Notes: generated from the letters alone by a model not told the origin. A DNA stretch of 64,000 nucleotides from Salibacterium qingdaonense (GCF_900114715.1 NZ_FOTY01000014.1:16444-80443); one strand, 5' to 3'. Shown: positions 17,250 through 26,176, counted from the first letter of the stretch. Numbers and translations: made by a program.

Positions 17250-17939
17250 TCAAAAGAAAATCGCTGTCAGTAATGGGGTGATAAAGGAGAGAAGCAGAGC
17301 GCTGAGTGTCATCGCCACAGATCCTGCTGTCCCTTCCAGTTCACTATTTTCAAGTGCTTTTGCCGTTCCTATGGCATGGGAAGCTGCTCCGAAAGAAATC
17401 CCTTTGGCAAGAGACTGTGATATGCCGGTAAAAGCAAACACATAGGACGCACTCACGACACCGCCTATACCTGCAACCATGACAAAAACAGCCGCAACAG
17501 CCGGAATACCTCCTGTCGTCTGTGCGATATCCATGGCGACCGGTGTCGTAACCGATTTCGGAAGAACGGTCGCAATCAATTCGTCATCCAGACCCAGCCA
17601 CCTTGCAGGAACATACCCCGACAGCACCCCCGCCACCGCACCTGCTGTGACACCGGCAGTGAGTGGAAATGCATATTTTTTCACCGTTTCGCGCTGTTTG
17701 TACAGAGGCAGGGCAAGAGCCACCACTGCAGGACCCAGCAGTTTTTCAATCCATTGTCCGCCTGACATGTAAGTCGAATAGGAAATATCCATAACAAGCA
17801 GAAACAAGACAATGGTGATCGTTCCGGTGACAATCGGCAGCGTAATCGGATACGGAAAACGCCGGTAAAACCGCCGGGTTCCTTGATAAACCGCCACTGT
17901 TCCTGCCAAAGCCGCAAGTGCCGGAAGCCATTCATTCAT
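17250..17939 (-). CDS. lrgB: LrgB/CidB family membrane protein
   Basis: A 229-aa membrane protein with about six hydrophobic helices and the LrgB/CidB signature PKSVTTPVAMDIAQTTGG. It overlaps lrgA by 8 bp, and AAGGGGG inside lrgA serves its ATG, so they are one unit. LrgAB pairs were first linked to murein hydrolase control. The B. subtilis PftAB pair is a pyruvate carrier. Either role is possible. No LytST two-component system lies beside it. Confidence 0.9.
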   Translation of the reverse strand: MNEWLPALAALAGTVAVYQGTRRFYRRFPYPITLPIVTGTITIVLFLLVMDISYSTYMSGGQWIEKLLGPAVVALALPLYKQRETVKKYAFPLTAGVTAGAVAGVLSGYVPARWLGLDDELIATVLPKSVTTPVAMDIAQTTGGIPAVAAVFVMVAGIGGVVSASYVFAFTGISQSLAKGISFGAASHAIGTAKALENSELEGTAGSVAMTLSALLLSFITPLLTAIFF

Positions 17940-18297
17940 CGTGGGACCCCCTTTTTAACAGCAGCTGCACCGTCCAGCCGGACGTAACAAGCACCAGCAG
18001 TGTGCTTACATACGCGATCACCACAAGCCACAACCCCTCGCCGGCAAATAAAGATGTATGAGCAATAACACCTGCTGTCACCGGCAGAAAAAGCAGCGGC
18101 ATATGAGACAGGAGAAGGGATGTACCCTGTTCAAGCCATGCCGGTTTGACGATGTTGAGGGAGAAGCAGGCAAGCAGCAAAAGCATACCGATAATACTTC
18201 CGGGTATCATAAGTTGGAGCGCTTCCTGAATCCATACTCCTGTATAATAAAAAACAAACAATATCGCAATATGAAAGACAATTCGAATAGTCTGCAC
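17932..18297 (-). CDS. lrgA: LrgA/CidA family holin-like membrane protein
   Basis: A 121-aa protein with four predicted membrane helices and the family core LMIPGSIIGMLLLLACF. It starts at GTG 18297, seven bases after AGGGG. Partner of LrgB downstream with an 8-bp overlap. The family forms holin-like oligomers or the small subunit of a pyruvate carrier. The lrgAB pair interrupts the ytlQ-ytlP order known from B. subtilis, suggesting a local insertion or ancestral difference. Confidence 0.9.
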   Translation of the reverse strand: MQTIRIVFHIAILFVFYYTGVWIQEALQLMIPGSIIGMLLLLACFSLNIVKPAWLEQGTSLLLSHMPLLFLPVTAGVIAHTSLFAGEGLWLVVIAYVSTLLVLVTSGWTVQLLLKRGSHDE

Positions 18298-18334
18298 CTT
18301 TTATCCCCTACAATCCTGGTTCTCTGTTTTCATT

Positions 18335-18892
18335 TCAGCTTTCAGCGAGCGGAAAGGTTCCCATCCTCTCATATTTGGGTATGCGGTGAGGGTGCGTCCG
18401 GAAAAGGACAGCTTCTTTTACCGTCCATTCGATCGTTTCAAGCGCAGGCAGACAGTCGAAGCGTTCGGAAAATGAAGACGTTTCGGTCCACTTCCGGGCT
18501 AACGTAATATGGGGGCGGTATTGTCGTTTCTCTTCCGTAAAGCCCGCAGAGACACAGCTTGCGGCGACACGCTGCTGGAAATGCTGCAATTCCTGCGGAC
18601 ATGCCGTGCGCGCCCATAAAACCTTCGGTGCCTGCCGGGGACCGAAATATCCTATTCCGCCTGCCTGCATCGTAAATGCAGAATGTGCGGCACAGCTTTG
18701 CTGCAGTAGTTCCATTGTCTGTTGAACAGTGTATGTATCGGCTGCACCGAGAAAAAACAGGGTTATATGGTAGTCGTCAGGATGTACCCAGTTTTTAAAC
18801 GAGAGGCTCGGCGCTGCTTTCCGGGTCCACACAGCTAGTTTTTCTTTTACCTCTACGGGCAGGGCAAGCGCGGTGAAATAATGCGGTTCCAT
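18335..18892 (-). CDS. thpR: RNA 2',3'-cyclic phosphodiesterase (2H family, YtlP)
   Basis: A 185-aa 2H phosphoesterase. The two catalytic HxT motifs are clear: YHITLFFLG and PHITLARK, about 80 residues apart. The family opens 2',3'-cyclic phosphates on RNA ends. Start MEPHYFTALALP follows GGGAGG at good spacing. In B. subtilis the orthologue ytlP sits in this same neighbourhood. It lies 38 bp upstream of lrgA and may be co-transcribed with it. Confidence 0.9.
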   Translation of the reverse strand: MEPHYFTALALPVEVKEKLAVWTRKAAPSLSFKNWVHPDDYHITLFFLGAADTYTVQQTMELLQQSCAAHSAFTMQAGGIGYFGPRQAPKVLWARTACPQELQHFQQRVAASCVSAGFTEEKRQYRPHITLARKWTETSSFSERFDCLPALETIEWTVKEAVLFRTHPHRIPKYERMGTFPLAES

Positions 18893-18967
18893 GACAATCC
18901 TCCCTCGGTGACGTTCCTTTCTTCTCCCTATTATATCGGATGATCCCCATCTTTGCTAAACACAGAA

Positions 18968-18985
18968 ACAAACGGCTTCGTTTGT
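18968..18985. promoter_or_regulatory. inverted repeat upstream of cysK
   Basis: ACAAACG-GCTT-CGTTTGT, a perfect 7-bp inverted repeat in the divergent thpR/cysK gap, widened by TTTGC/GCAAA further out. It could be an operator or an RNA hairpin; nothing in sequence decides. Confidence 0.35.
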
Positions 18986-19059
18986 GCAAATAGAAGGAAA
19001 GGCCGGGAGTATGTTAAGATAAATGATGCATTCGATATGATTCAAAGGAAGTGTCCATT

Positions 19060-19998
19060 ATGCAAGTTGTATCCAATATGTCAGATTTAGTCGGGAACAC
19101 TCCCCTTGTTAAGCTGAACCGGCTCCCCGCGGCTGATGGAGCCGATGTATATTTAAAACTCGAGTTCCAGAATCCCAGCGGCAGCGTAAAAGACCGCGCT
19201 TCCAACCATATGATTGCGCAGGCGGAAAAAAAAGGTCTGCTGCGTCCGGATTCTGTCATTATCGAACCGACATCAGGAAATACCGGAATCGGCCTTGCCA
19301 TGAATGCATCCGCAAAAGGATACCGCTCTATTCTCGTGATGCCGGACACGATGTCCCAGGAGCGGATCAATCTGCTGAAAGCCTACGGCGCGGAAGTGGA
19401 ACTCACTCCGGGAAATAAAAAAATGCCCGGAGCGATTGAAAGAGCCCATGAACTGGCCGCAGAAATACCTTCAGGCTTTATGCCGATGCAGTTTGAGAAT
19501 GAAGACAATCCTGATGCACACCGCAAAGGAACAGGAGAAGAAATTAAAGAAGCGATGGAGGAACTCGGCAAACCGCTCGGAGCATTTGTTGCAGCCTCCG
19601 GTACAGGTGGAACGGTCACCGGCACCGGTGAAACGCTGAAGTCGCATTACCCGGATGCAGCCATCCACGTCGTCGAGCCGAAAGGATCTCCCGTTTTATC
19701 CGGAGGAAGCCCGGGGCCGCATAAATTGGTCGGGACAAGCCCAGGATTTATACCACCGGTATTGAACCAGGATATTTACGATTACATCTATAAAATCTCC
19801 GACGAAGATGCCTACGATGCAGCTCGCGGCCTCGCCCGGGATGAAGGAATTCTTGTCGGCCCTTCCACAGGGGCGGCCTGCTATGCCGGCATGGAGACAG
19901 CGCGCCAAATGAAGCCCGGTGAAGTAGTGGTCGTCATCGCCTGCGATACAGGAGAACGTTACCTCTCGACCGACCTCTTCCAGTACAGCAAAAATTAG
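19060..19998 (+). CDS. cysK: cysteine synthase (O-acetylserine sulfhydrylase family)
   Basis: A 312-aa PLP enzyme of the OASS group. PLP-lysine 44 lies in PSGSVKDRAS, the substrate loop is TSGNTG, and the phosphate-binding loop is GTGGTVTG. It makes cysteine from O-acetylserine and sulfide. Its position beside thpR and ytzE matches B. subtilis ytkP, a CysK paralogue, so it may be that second enzyme rather than the main CysK. ATG 19060 follows AAAGGAAG. A terminator follows the stop. Confidence 0.9.
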   Translation: MQVVSNMSDLVGNTPLVKLNRLPAADGADVYLKLEFQNPSGSVKDRASNHMIAQAEKKGLLRPDSVIIEPTSGNTGIGLAMNASAKGYRSILVMPDTMSQERINLLKAYGAEVELTPGNKKMPGAIERAHELAAEIPSGFMPMQFENEDNPDAHRKGTGEEIKEAMEELGKPLGAFVAASGTGGTVTGTGETLKSHYPDAAIHVVEPKGSPVLSGGSPGPHKLVGTSPGFIPPVLNQDIYDYIYKISDEDAYDAARGLARDEGILVGPSTGAACYAGMETARQMKPGEVVVVIACDTGERYLSTDLFQYSKN

Positions 19999-20004
19999 CA
20001 GAGG

Positions 20005-20041
20005 GGAAGCATCACGGTATGAGACCGGGTGCTTCTTTTTT
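20005..20041 (+). terminator. terminator after cysK
   Basis: GAAGCA pairs with TGCTTC, with further partial pairing toward the loop, followed by TTTTTT. Confidence 0.8.
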
Positions 20042-20113
20042 GTAAACATTTAATTAAAAAAATGACTTTTCTATATTTTTTATTAAGTGTTGCGAAACTT
20101 CCTTTTCTATGCT

Positions 20114-20142
20114 TTGCGCATGCTCAGGAAATATTGTATAAT
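20114..20142 (+). promoter_or_regulatory. sigma-A promoter for the ytzE transcript
   Basis: -35 TTGCGC (20114-20119), 17-bp spacer, -10 TATAAT (20137-20142). Confidence 0.7.
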
Positions 20143-20149
20143 GCAACTA

Positions 20150-20332
20150 CAACATAAGGGGCCATTGATAGGTTGGAAATATATACGTACCATTTATGCT
20201 TTGGCTGATATCACACTAGTTCGTCACACCATGACCGTTGCATCGTTTCCCTGTCAATGCGGATAACTAACAGCATGATGAAACGCCCCGGGAGTAAGAT
20301 TTCCCTATTCATTAAAGCTAAGGAGTGGTTTT
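20150..20332 (+). ncRNA. candidate structured 5' leader of ytzE
   Basis: About 180 nt separate the promoter from the TTG start, far more than a ribosome site needs. GGGGC (20158-20162) can pair with GCCCC (20285-20289), enclosing a ~120-nt domain. Smaller stems lie within it, for example GCAT/ATGC near 20240-20262. It matches no riboswitch class I can recall. It could be a cis-element or a separate small RNA; there is no direct support beyond the pairing. Confidence 0.35.
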
Positions 20333-20551
20333 TTGAGGCCATCAACCGACCGCATGATCACCCGGGTAAAATCGATTTATCTTTATATTAAAGAGAAAGG
20401 GACGGTGACGACGAGCGAACTGGTTGACGAATTCGGAATCACCCAGCGGACGATTCAGCGGGACCTGAACGTGCTGGAATACAATCACTTAGTCCACAGT
20501 CCTTCCAGAGGAAAATGGACAGCCACCAAAAAGAAAGTAAAAGTTTCTTGA
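20333..20551 (+). CDS. ytzE: YtzE, short DeoR-type HTH protein
   Basis: A 72-aa protein that is almost only a DeoR-type winged helix-turn-helix: VTTSELVDEFGITQRTIQRDLNVLEYN, then SRGKWTATKKKVKVS. It lacks any ligand-binding domain. The TTG at 20333 is chosen because AAGGAG is 8 nt upstream and the reading MRPSTDRM matches B. subtilis YtzE. Probably a small DNA-binding regulator; targets unknown. A GC-rich terminator follows. Confidence 0.88.
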   Translation: MRPSTDRMITRVKSIYLYIKEKGTVTTSELVDEFGITQRTIQRDLNVLEYNHLVHSPSRGKWTATKKKVKVS

Positions 20552-20579
20552 TTCTATAACGGCATATACCGTATAACAG

Positions 20580-20620
20580 AACCCCCCGGGCACTTGATTA
20601 GTCCGGGGGGGCTGTTTTTC
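20580..20620. terminator. terminator between ytzE and ytzG
   Basis: CCCCCCGG (20583-20590) pairs with CCGGGGGG (20603-20610), followed by a T-run on the plus strand. The 3' end of the convergent ytzG lies within the stem. Confidence 0.85.
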
Positions 20621-21341
20621 CTTTGCGGTACGCTTCTTCAAGCAGAAGCTGCACTTCCTCTTCCTCCATATCCCGGTATTCACCGGCACCCAGGCTTTCA
20701 TCCAGCGGAAGTGAACCGATTTGAATCCGTTTCAAATAACGGACTTCTTTTCCTACGGCTTCAAACATACGTTTCACCTGATGGTATTTACCTTCCCGTA
20801 TCGTTATCCGGACACGCTCCGGCTCCTCGGGAAGCAGTTCAAGCTCAGCCGGTTTTGTTTGGTACCCATCGTCCACCAGAGTAACACCACGTTCGAACGC
20901 TTCTACATCTTCCTGTACTGCCTTTTCATCCAAAAGCGCTTCATACGTTTTAGGGACTCCCTTTTTCGGAGAAGTCAGCGCATGGGAGAACTTCCCGTCA
21001 TTCGTGAGCAGAAGCATTCCTTCGGTGTCTTTATCCAGTCTTCCCACCGGAAAAGGATGACGGACAACATCTTCCCATTCCAGTATGTCGAGTACTGTTT
21101 CATGCAGTTCATCTTCGGTTGCACAGATAACACCGGCCGGTTTGTGCATCAATAGATAGATGTACTCGCGGTAATGAAGCGGCTCCCCTTTCACTTCAAT
21201 GTCCTGAGTGTCCGGATCCAGGTGGACCGCACCGCTTTTTACTTTTTCTCCATCCGCTGTCACAGCTCCCTGCTTCAACAGTTTTTTTACATCTTTTCTT
21301 GTCCCAAAGCCGGTACTTGCCAGTAACTTATCAGCTCTCAT
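20598..21341 (-). CDS. ytzG: RsuA/RluB-type rRNA pseudouridine synthase (YtzG)
   Basis: A 247-aa enzyme that converts a uridine in ribosomal RNA to pseudouridine. An N-terminal S4 RNA-binding domain (about 1-60; MRADKLLASTGFGTRKDVKKL) is followed by the catalytic domain. GRLDKDTEGMLLLTNDG holds the active Asp, and EGKYHQVKRMF is the C-terminal motif. ATG 21341 lies after GGGAG; the frame is open further upstream but without a start signal. It follows the SEDS gene on the same strand. Confidence 0.9.
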   Translation of the reverse strand: MRADKLLASTGFGTRKDVKKLLKQGAVTADGEKVKSGAVHLDPDTQDIEVKGEPLHYREYIYLLMHKPAGVICATEDELHETVLDILEWEDVVRHPFPVGRLDKDTEGMLLLTNDGKFSHALTSPKKGVPKTYEALLDEKAVQEDVEAFERGVTLVDDGYQTKPAELELLPEEPERVRITIREGKYHQVKRMFEAVGKEVRYLKRIQIGSLPLDESLGAGEYRDMEEEEVQLLLEEAYRKGKTAPPD

Positions 21342-21357
21342 CCATTTTCTCTCCCTT

Positions 21358-22500
21358 TTATGCGTCTGCATCCTGTTCTTCCCGGGCCCTTTTTGCACGT
21401 TTTCCTTCTCTTGAAATATTAGCCAGAATACCAATACCGGCCATGGATACAAGCATCGAGGACCCTCCGTAACTTAAAAACGGGAACGGAAGGCCTGTAA
21501 TTGGCAGCAGGCCGGTTGCTGCTCCCGCGTTCACGACGGACTGGCTGACAAGTTGAAATACAATACCAAAAGCCAGAAGCGTTCCGAAGGTTTTCCGGCA
21601 GCGTATACCGGCTTTTATTCCTCTCCAGGCAATCGTCAGCAGACAGATCAGAACGAAACCAATGCCGAAAATACCAAGCTCTTCAGCGATCACCGCCAAG
21701 ATAAAGTCCGTATGAGGGTCAGGCAGATAATGCATTTTCTGCACACTCTGTCCAAGACCTGTACCGGTCAACCCGCCATGTGCGATGGATATGTACGATT
21801 GAATAAGCTGATAGGCACTTCCCCCGGCACGTTCAGCCGAATCAAATGGATCGCGGAATGCTATCAAACGCTGGACACGGTAGGACTCACTCAATGCAAA
21901 GTACGTAATAACGGCACCGGATAAAAGAGCAAGAACCGTTAAATGCCGCATTTTCGCACCGGAAAGAAAGACGATGATACCGGCAGTCATTAAAATGGCG
22001 GCGGCGGTGCCAAGATCCGGCTGAAGCATAATCAGCGAAAACACGAAGACAACCAGCACAAGCGGCGGCAGCACTCCAGTGATGAACTTATTGATGTAGG
22101 CCTGTTTCTGGGAATACACCTGGGCAAGATAAATAATAACAGCCAGCTTCACAAATTCCGACGGCTGCATCGTAAACGGCCCGATGGAAATCCAGCTTGT
22201 GGCCCCGCGGATTGTTGTTCCTATGATAAGCACGAGTATTAGAAGCAGAATGGTCCCCGCAATGAGGAACGGAGACAGTTTTTTCAGTGCCTCGTAACGA
22301 AGATGCATAAAAAAGAACAGCAGCACACTGCCAAGTACCAGCCAGATTAATTGTCTTTTGAAAAAGTAGGCAGGGTCGTCATACATATCAATAGCAAGCG
22401 GAAAGCTGGCACTGAAAATCATGATAACCCCAAACACAGCAAGCAGCATAGCTGCCGATAATAACCACCAGTCATAGTCTTTGTAACGTCTCGTTTTCAT
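21358..22500 (-). CDS. FtsW/RodA/SpoVE-family (SEDS) peptidoglycan polymerase
   Basis: A 380-aa membrane protein with about ten helices and SEDS landmarks. These are the FKRQ segment in loop 1, ISIGPFTMQPSEFVKLA, the large external loop with YRVQRLIAFRDPF and AYQLIQSYISIAHGG, and the C-terminal LPFLSYGGSSM-like LPFPFLSYGGSS. These proteins polymerise lipid II glycan strands, usually with a partner class B PBP. This is not the dcw-cluster copy; it sits directly beside the MurJ-type flippase gene, giving a flippase-polymerase pair. Which of FtsW, RodA or SpoVE it replaces or supplements cannot be told here. Confidence 0.88.
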   Translation of the reverse strand: MKTRRYKDYDWWLLSAAMLLAVFGVIMIFSASFPLAIDMYDDPAYFFKRQLIWLVLGSVLLFFFMHLRYEALKKLSPFLIAGTILLLILVLIIGTTIRGATSWISIGPFTMQPSEFVKLAVIIYLAQVYSQKQAYINKFITGVLPPLVLVVFVFSLIMLQPDLGTAAAILMTAGIIVFLSGAKMRHLTVLALLSGAVITYFALSESYRVQRLIAFRDPFDSAERAGGSAYQLIQSYISIAHGGLTGTGLGQSVQKMHYLPDPHTDFILAVIAEELGIFGIGFVLICLLTIAWRGIKAGIRCRKTFGTLLAFGIVFQLVSQSVVNAGAATGLLPITGLPFPFLSYGGSSMLVSMAGIGILANISREGKRAKRAREEQDADA

Positions 22501-22570
22501 ATTACCTCCAGGGTGATTGCACGTCCCTTCAGCATCATTGTATTCTGTCCCGGCAGACGGGCGTTTTTAC

Positions 22571-22620
22571 ATTATACCACCGGGTCCTTCCGTGAAAAAG
22601 AGGACCCGGTCCCTGTTTTT
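22571..22620. terminator. hairpin between ytgP and the SEDS gene, with a -10 box
   Basis: ACCGGGTCCT (22579-22588) and AGGACCCGGT (22601-22610) form a perfect 10-bp stem; a T-run follows on the plus strand. On the minus strand a TATAAT (22576-22571) lies right after it and may promote the SEDS gene, though no good -35 is seen. Confidence 0.55.
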
Positions 22621-22622
22621 TA

Positions 22623-24260
22623 TTACGGGAAGTCTTTCGTCCGTTTTAAAAAGGAAAAACGGTCTCCTAAAATAACACCGGCCAGACCGGTTTTCACACT
22701 CAGAATAAAGTACAGCCCGGCTCCTGCTGTGACGCTGAAAAACTCAACAAGAAATGCATGATACCAGGAGTCAAGCGGAAACATCGTCTGCGCCCCTTCT
22801 TTCACAATCACAACAGCCGCTGTCATCACAAGCGTCAGTGCCGTAATTAACAGCAGCCGTCTGGCGGTTTTTCCATAATGAAATGACGTAAAACGACCGA
22901 TCCCCCATATATTTATTCCAACAGCAGCACCGTAACCGGCAAGCGTACTGAAACTGCCGCCGACAGGTCCCATGTAATACAAAAACAGATAAGCGGTGGC
23001 TGCTTTTATACAAAGTCCAATAAGCAGAGAAATCACGACGTAACGCTGCCGGTTAATTCCCTGCAGAACCGCTGCTGTCACGGAAAAAATCGAGAAAAAC
23101 AAGGCAGCCGGAGCGTAATACCTCAGGATATTACCGCCAAGTTCCATATCATCTATGCCAAACAGCACGGCAAAGGTAGGATAGGATAAAACCATCAGAC
23201 CGGCTGAAGCCGGCACGGCGAGAAAAAGAATGACCTGATACGTCTGTGTAATCTGACGCTGCAGCAGCTCTTTGCTGCCGTTTGTAAAGGCACTCGTGAT
23301 GGCGGGAATTAACGTGACCGACATCGCCGTAGCCAGTGCCACCGGTATAAGAATCAGCTTATGGGCTGAACCTGAAAAGGCACCATATGCCGCTTCCGCT
23401 TCGCCCTGTGTAAAAGCATTCGAAGCCGTCAATGCGTTATTGAACGTAAAAAGATCAATCATCTGAAACAGTGGAATCGCAAGGCCCACAAAAGACAAAG
23501 GAAGCGCGTAGGCAAGCAGCTCCTTATACATCGAAGGCAGCGAAATATTGTAATCCGCCGTACTCTGCTCCGCTTCCCGCTCCAGATGACGGTGCCGCTT
23601 CTTCCAGTACATGATCAGGACGAGCAGCGAACCAAGACCACCCACAAACGCGCCGAATGTCGCAAAACCAACAGCTGTGCCCCGCTCTCCGCCGAATATA
23701 TGGAGCACGGCGAATGCCATGGCAAGTATAAAGGTGATGCGGACCACCTGCTCCACCACCTGGGAAACTGCTGTCGGCCCCATCGACTGAAAACCCTGAA
23801 AGTAACCGCGGATAATGGACATGACAGGTACTAAAAGAAGAGCCGTACTGACCATTCGTATCGTGAAAACGACAGATGACATGTCATTTCCGCCCACCGC
23901 ATCCGGACTCGGAATAATCCATCCGGCGACAACCGGTGCCATAAAAAACAAACCGAGAAACACAGCAAGTCCCGTCAGGCTCATAATAACAATCCCTGAC
24001 TGAAACAAACGCCGGCCTGTCCGGTAGTCCCCGAGCGCGTTGTACTTGGAAACAAATTTGGACACCGCCATCGGTACACCGAGCGTGGCAAGGCTCAATA
24101 AAATCGTATAGGGCTGATAGCCGTACTGATAAAGAGCCATCCCCTGCTGCCCGACAAGGGCAACAAAAGGAAACACAAAAATCATCCCAAGAAACTTGGA
24201 TGAAAACTGGGCCAGCGACAAGATCATCGTGCCCCGTAAAAATTTATTAGAATCGGGCAT
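22623..24260 (-). CDS. ytgP: YtgP, MurJ/SpoVB-type lipid II flippase family
   Basis: A 545-aa MOP-superfamily membrane protein with about 14 helices. Typical start FLRGTMILSLAQFSSKFLGM, and conserved YQYGYQPYTILLSLATLGVPMAVSKFVS. B. subtilis YtgP (MurJ) moves lipid II across the membrane; SpoVB is a sporulation relative. The neighbourhood (ytzG, ytfP) matches B. subtilis ytgP. ATG 24260 follows TTGGAG; a GTG three codons upstream is less likely. It lies immediately upstream of a SEDS polymerase gene. Confidence 0.88.
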   Translation of the reverse strand: MPDSNKFLRGTMILSLAQFSSKFLGMIFVFPFVALVGQQGMALYQYGYQPYTILLSLATLGVPMAVSKFVSKYNALGDYRTGRRLFQSGIVIMSLTGLAVFLGLFFMAPVVAGWIIPSPDAVGGNDMSSVVFTIRMVSTALLLVPVMSIIRGYFQGFQSMGPTAVSQVVEQVVRITFILAMAFAVLHIFGGERGTAVGFATFGAFVGGLGSLLVLIMYWKKRHRHLEREAEQSTADYNISLPSMYKELLAYALPLSFVGLAIPLFQMIDLFTFNNALTASNAFTQGEAEAAYGAFSGSAHKLILIPVALATAMSVTLIPAITSAFTNGSKELLQRQITQTYQVILFLAVPASAGLMVLSYPTFAVLFGIDDMELGGNILRYYAPAALFFSIFSVTAAVLQGINRQRYVVISLLIGLCIKAATAYLFLYYMGPVGGSFSTLAGYGAAVGINIWGIGRFTSFHYGKTARRLLLITALTLVMTAAVVIVKEGAQTMFPLDSWYHAFLVEFFSVTAGAGLYFILSVKTGLAGVILGDRFSFLKRTKDFP

Positions 24261-24326
24261 GGTTTCCACTCCAATTGTCAGCGCTGAAGGTATATATCAC
24301 TCGGCATTTTACCACAATCTGCATAG

Positions 24327-24740
24327 TTATACTTCCGTCGTATCGGTGATACCCTTCACATACATGGAACGTCTGCGTGGACCATCAAATTCGCAGAAAT
24401 AAATGCCCTGCCATGTGCCGAGCACAATCTTTCCCTTTTCCACAATCAGTGTCTGCTGGGTGCCGACGGTGGACGCCTTTAGATGGGAAGCGGAATTGCC
24501 TTCACCGTGCCGGTACTTCGGATGGTTCCACGGATACACCTCATCAAGCTTCATAAGCATGTCATGCTTTACGTCCGGATCTGCGTTTTCATTAACCGTA
24601 ATGCCTGCGGTTGTGTGCGGGCAGTAAACGACAAGAATACCGCTCTCCATGTTTTGTTTACGCACCCACTGCTGTATGTCTTCTGTCACATCTACCATCT
24701 CGTCATGCTGAGATGTAGAAACAGTCATTTTTTCAAACAT
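24327..24740 (-). CDS. yjbQ: YjbQ/UPF0047 family protein
   Basis: A 137-aa protein with the full UPF0047 pattern: [33 protein letters not shown] and [15 protein letters not shown]. The three His residues form a metal-like site. Family members show weak thiamin-phosphate synthase activity in vivo; the true role is uncertain. GAAGGAGGG precedes the ATG. It lies upstream of ytgP, divergent from ytfP. Confidence 0.9.
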   Translation of the reverse strand: MFEKMTVSTSQHDEMVDVTEDIQQWVRKQNMESGILVVYCPHTTAGITVNENADPDVKHDMLMKLDEVYPWNHPKYRHGEGNSASHLKASTVGTQQTLIVEKGKIVLGTWQGIYFCEFDGPRRRSMYVKGITDTTEV

Positions 24741-24836
24741 TCAACACCCTCCTTCAGGCTTTGACAATCTCTTTCTTTCTGTATAACCTTAGCGTATCAT
24801 TTATAGTAGAACTGATTAAATAAGGCGGGAATAAAC

Positions 24837-26114
24837 ATGACGTATCACACGGTTATCATCGGAGGCGGACCGGCTGGTTTAATGGCGGCCGTAGCTGCTG
24901 CACAGCACGGGGCCCGTGTCCTCATCGTTGATAAAGGGAAAAAACTGGGGCGCAAGCTTGCCATCTCCGGCGGCGGACGCTGTAACGTAACAAACCGGAT
25001 GGAGCAAAAGGAATTGATTGAACACATTCCGGGAAACGGCCGCTTTATGCACAGCCCTTTTTCGATTTTTAATAATGAAGATATTATCGCCTTCTTCGAA
25101 AATCTCGGCATTGAACTGAAAGAAGAAGACATGGGCCGGATGTTTCCGGTCAATGACAAAGCCATGACCGTCGTGCAGACCCTGCTTCAGAAAATAAGGG
25201 AACTCGGGGTCGACACCCGGCTTCAGACGAAAGTGGATTCTCTCACCTTTGAAGACGGCCGTGTAACGGGTATGAAGCTTGATAACGGGGAAACGCTCGA
25301 AGCCGGCAGCGTCATTGTTGCAACCGGCGGAAAATCAGTACCCAATACCGGCAGTACCGGCGACGGCTATCCATGGGCCGAAGCAGCCGGTCACACGATT
25401 ACGGAACTGTACCCAACCGAAGTTCCCATCACATCGGCGGCGTCTTTTATTCAGGAAAAAACGCTCCAGGGGCTCTCTTTGTCCAATGTCGCGCTGACTG
25501 TCTACACTCCGAAAGGGAAGAAAATAAAGACTCACCGCGGAGACATGATTTTCACGCATTTCGGTATTTCCGGCCCTATTGTTCTCCGGTGCAGCCAGTA
25601 CGTTGTCAAAGCACTGAAAAAACATGAAACATCTACTATTCCGATGGGACTTTCTCTATACCCGGACACTAACACCGAAACGATGTTCCAGAGTCTTGCC
25701 GGGACTAAAAAGCAGGACGGCGCCAAAGCAGCTAAAAATGCATTAAAACATGTTGCCCAGGAGCGTCTTCTGGCTTTCTTTCTGGACCACTGCAGCATAC
25801 CGGAGTCCAAGCCGCTGCAGGACGTGTCCAATGACGCCCTGCGACGTCTTGCGCAGGCCTTAACAGATTTCCGGTTTGATGTTACCGGCACTTTGTCCAT
25901 CGAAGATGCATTTGTCACCGGCGGAGGCATTTCCATTAAGGAAATTCAGCCGAAACGGATGGAATCCAAAATCACCAGCGGCCTTTTTTTCTGCGGCGAA
26001 ATTCTTGATATTCACGCTTACACAGGCGGATTTAACATTACCGTCGCCTTTTCCACCGGCTATACCGCCGGCCGGGCGGCAGCAGAAACCGCAGGAGCAG
26101 ATGCTTTCACTTAA
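24837..26114 (+). CDS. ytfP: YtfP, HI0933-family FAD-dependent oxidoreductase
   Basis: A 425-aa flavoprotein. The N-terminal dinucleotide fold VIIGGGPAGLMAA is followed by the family signature GRKLAISGGGRCNVTNR. The C-terminal CGEILDIHAYTGGFNITVAFSTG closes the FAD site. This family (HI0933/YhiN) is structurally known, but the substrate is not settled. GGCGGGA precedes the ATG. A shared terminator separates it from leuS. Confidence 0.9.
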   Translation: MTYHTVIIGGGPAGLMAAVAAAQHGARVLIVDKGKKLGRKLAISGGGRCNVTNRMEQKELIEHIPGNGRFMHSPFSIFNNEDIIAFFENLGIELKEEDMGRMFPVNDKAMTVVQTLLQKIRELGVDTRLQTKVDSLTFEDGRVTGMKLDNGETLEAGSVIVATGGKSVPNTGSTGDGYPWAEAAGHTITELYPTEVPITSAASFIQEKTLQGLSLSNVALTVYTPKGKKIKTHRGDMIFTHFGISGPIVLRCSQYVVKALKKHETSTIPMGLSLYPDTNTETMFQSLAGTKKQDGAKAAKNALKHVAQERLLAFFLDHCSIPESKPLQDVSNDALRRLAQALTDFRFDVTGTLSIEDAFVTGGGISIKEIQPKRMESKITSGLFFCGEILDIHAYTGGFNITVAFSTGYTAGRAAAETAGADAFT

Positions 26115-26133
26115 GTTAATGGTCCATGTAAAG

Positions 26134-26176
26134 AAGAGCAGCCGATCCTCCGCCGTGGAGGAACGGCTGCTCTTTT
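26134..26176. terminator. bidirectional terminator, ytfP / leuS
   Basis: AAGAGCAGCCG pairs with CGGCTGCTCTT, with an inner TCCTC/GAGGA stem. The leuS stop lies at its edge. Confidence 0.85.

Noticed and set aside
20150..20332. Known riboswitch in the ytzE leader
   Set aside because: I compared it by eye with T-box, SAM, lysine, ydaO, ykkC, preQ1 and Mg-type cores and saw none of their conserved sequences; kept only as an unassigned leader.
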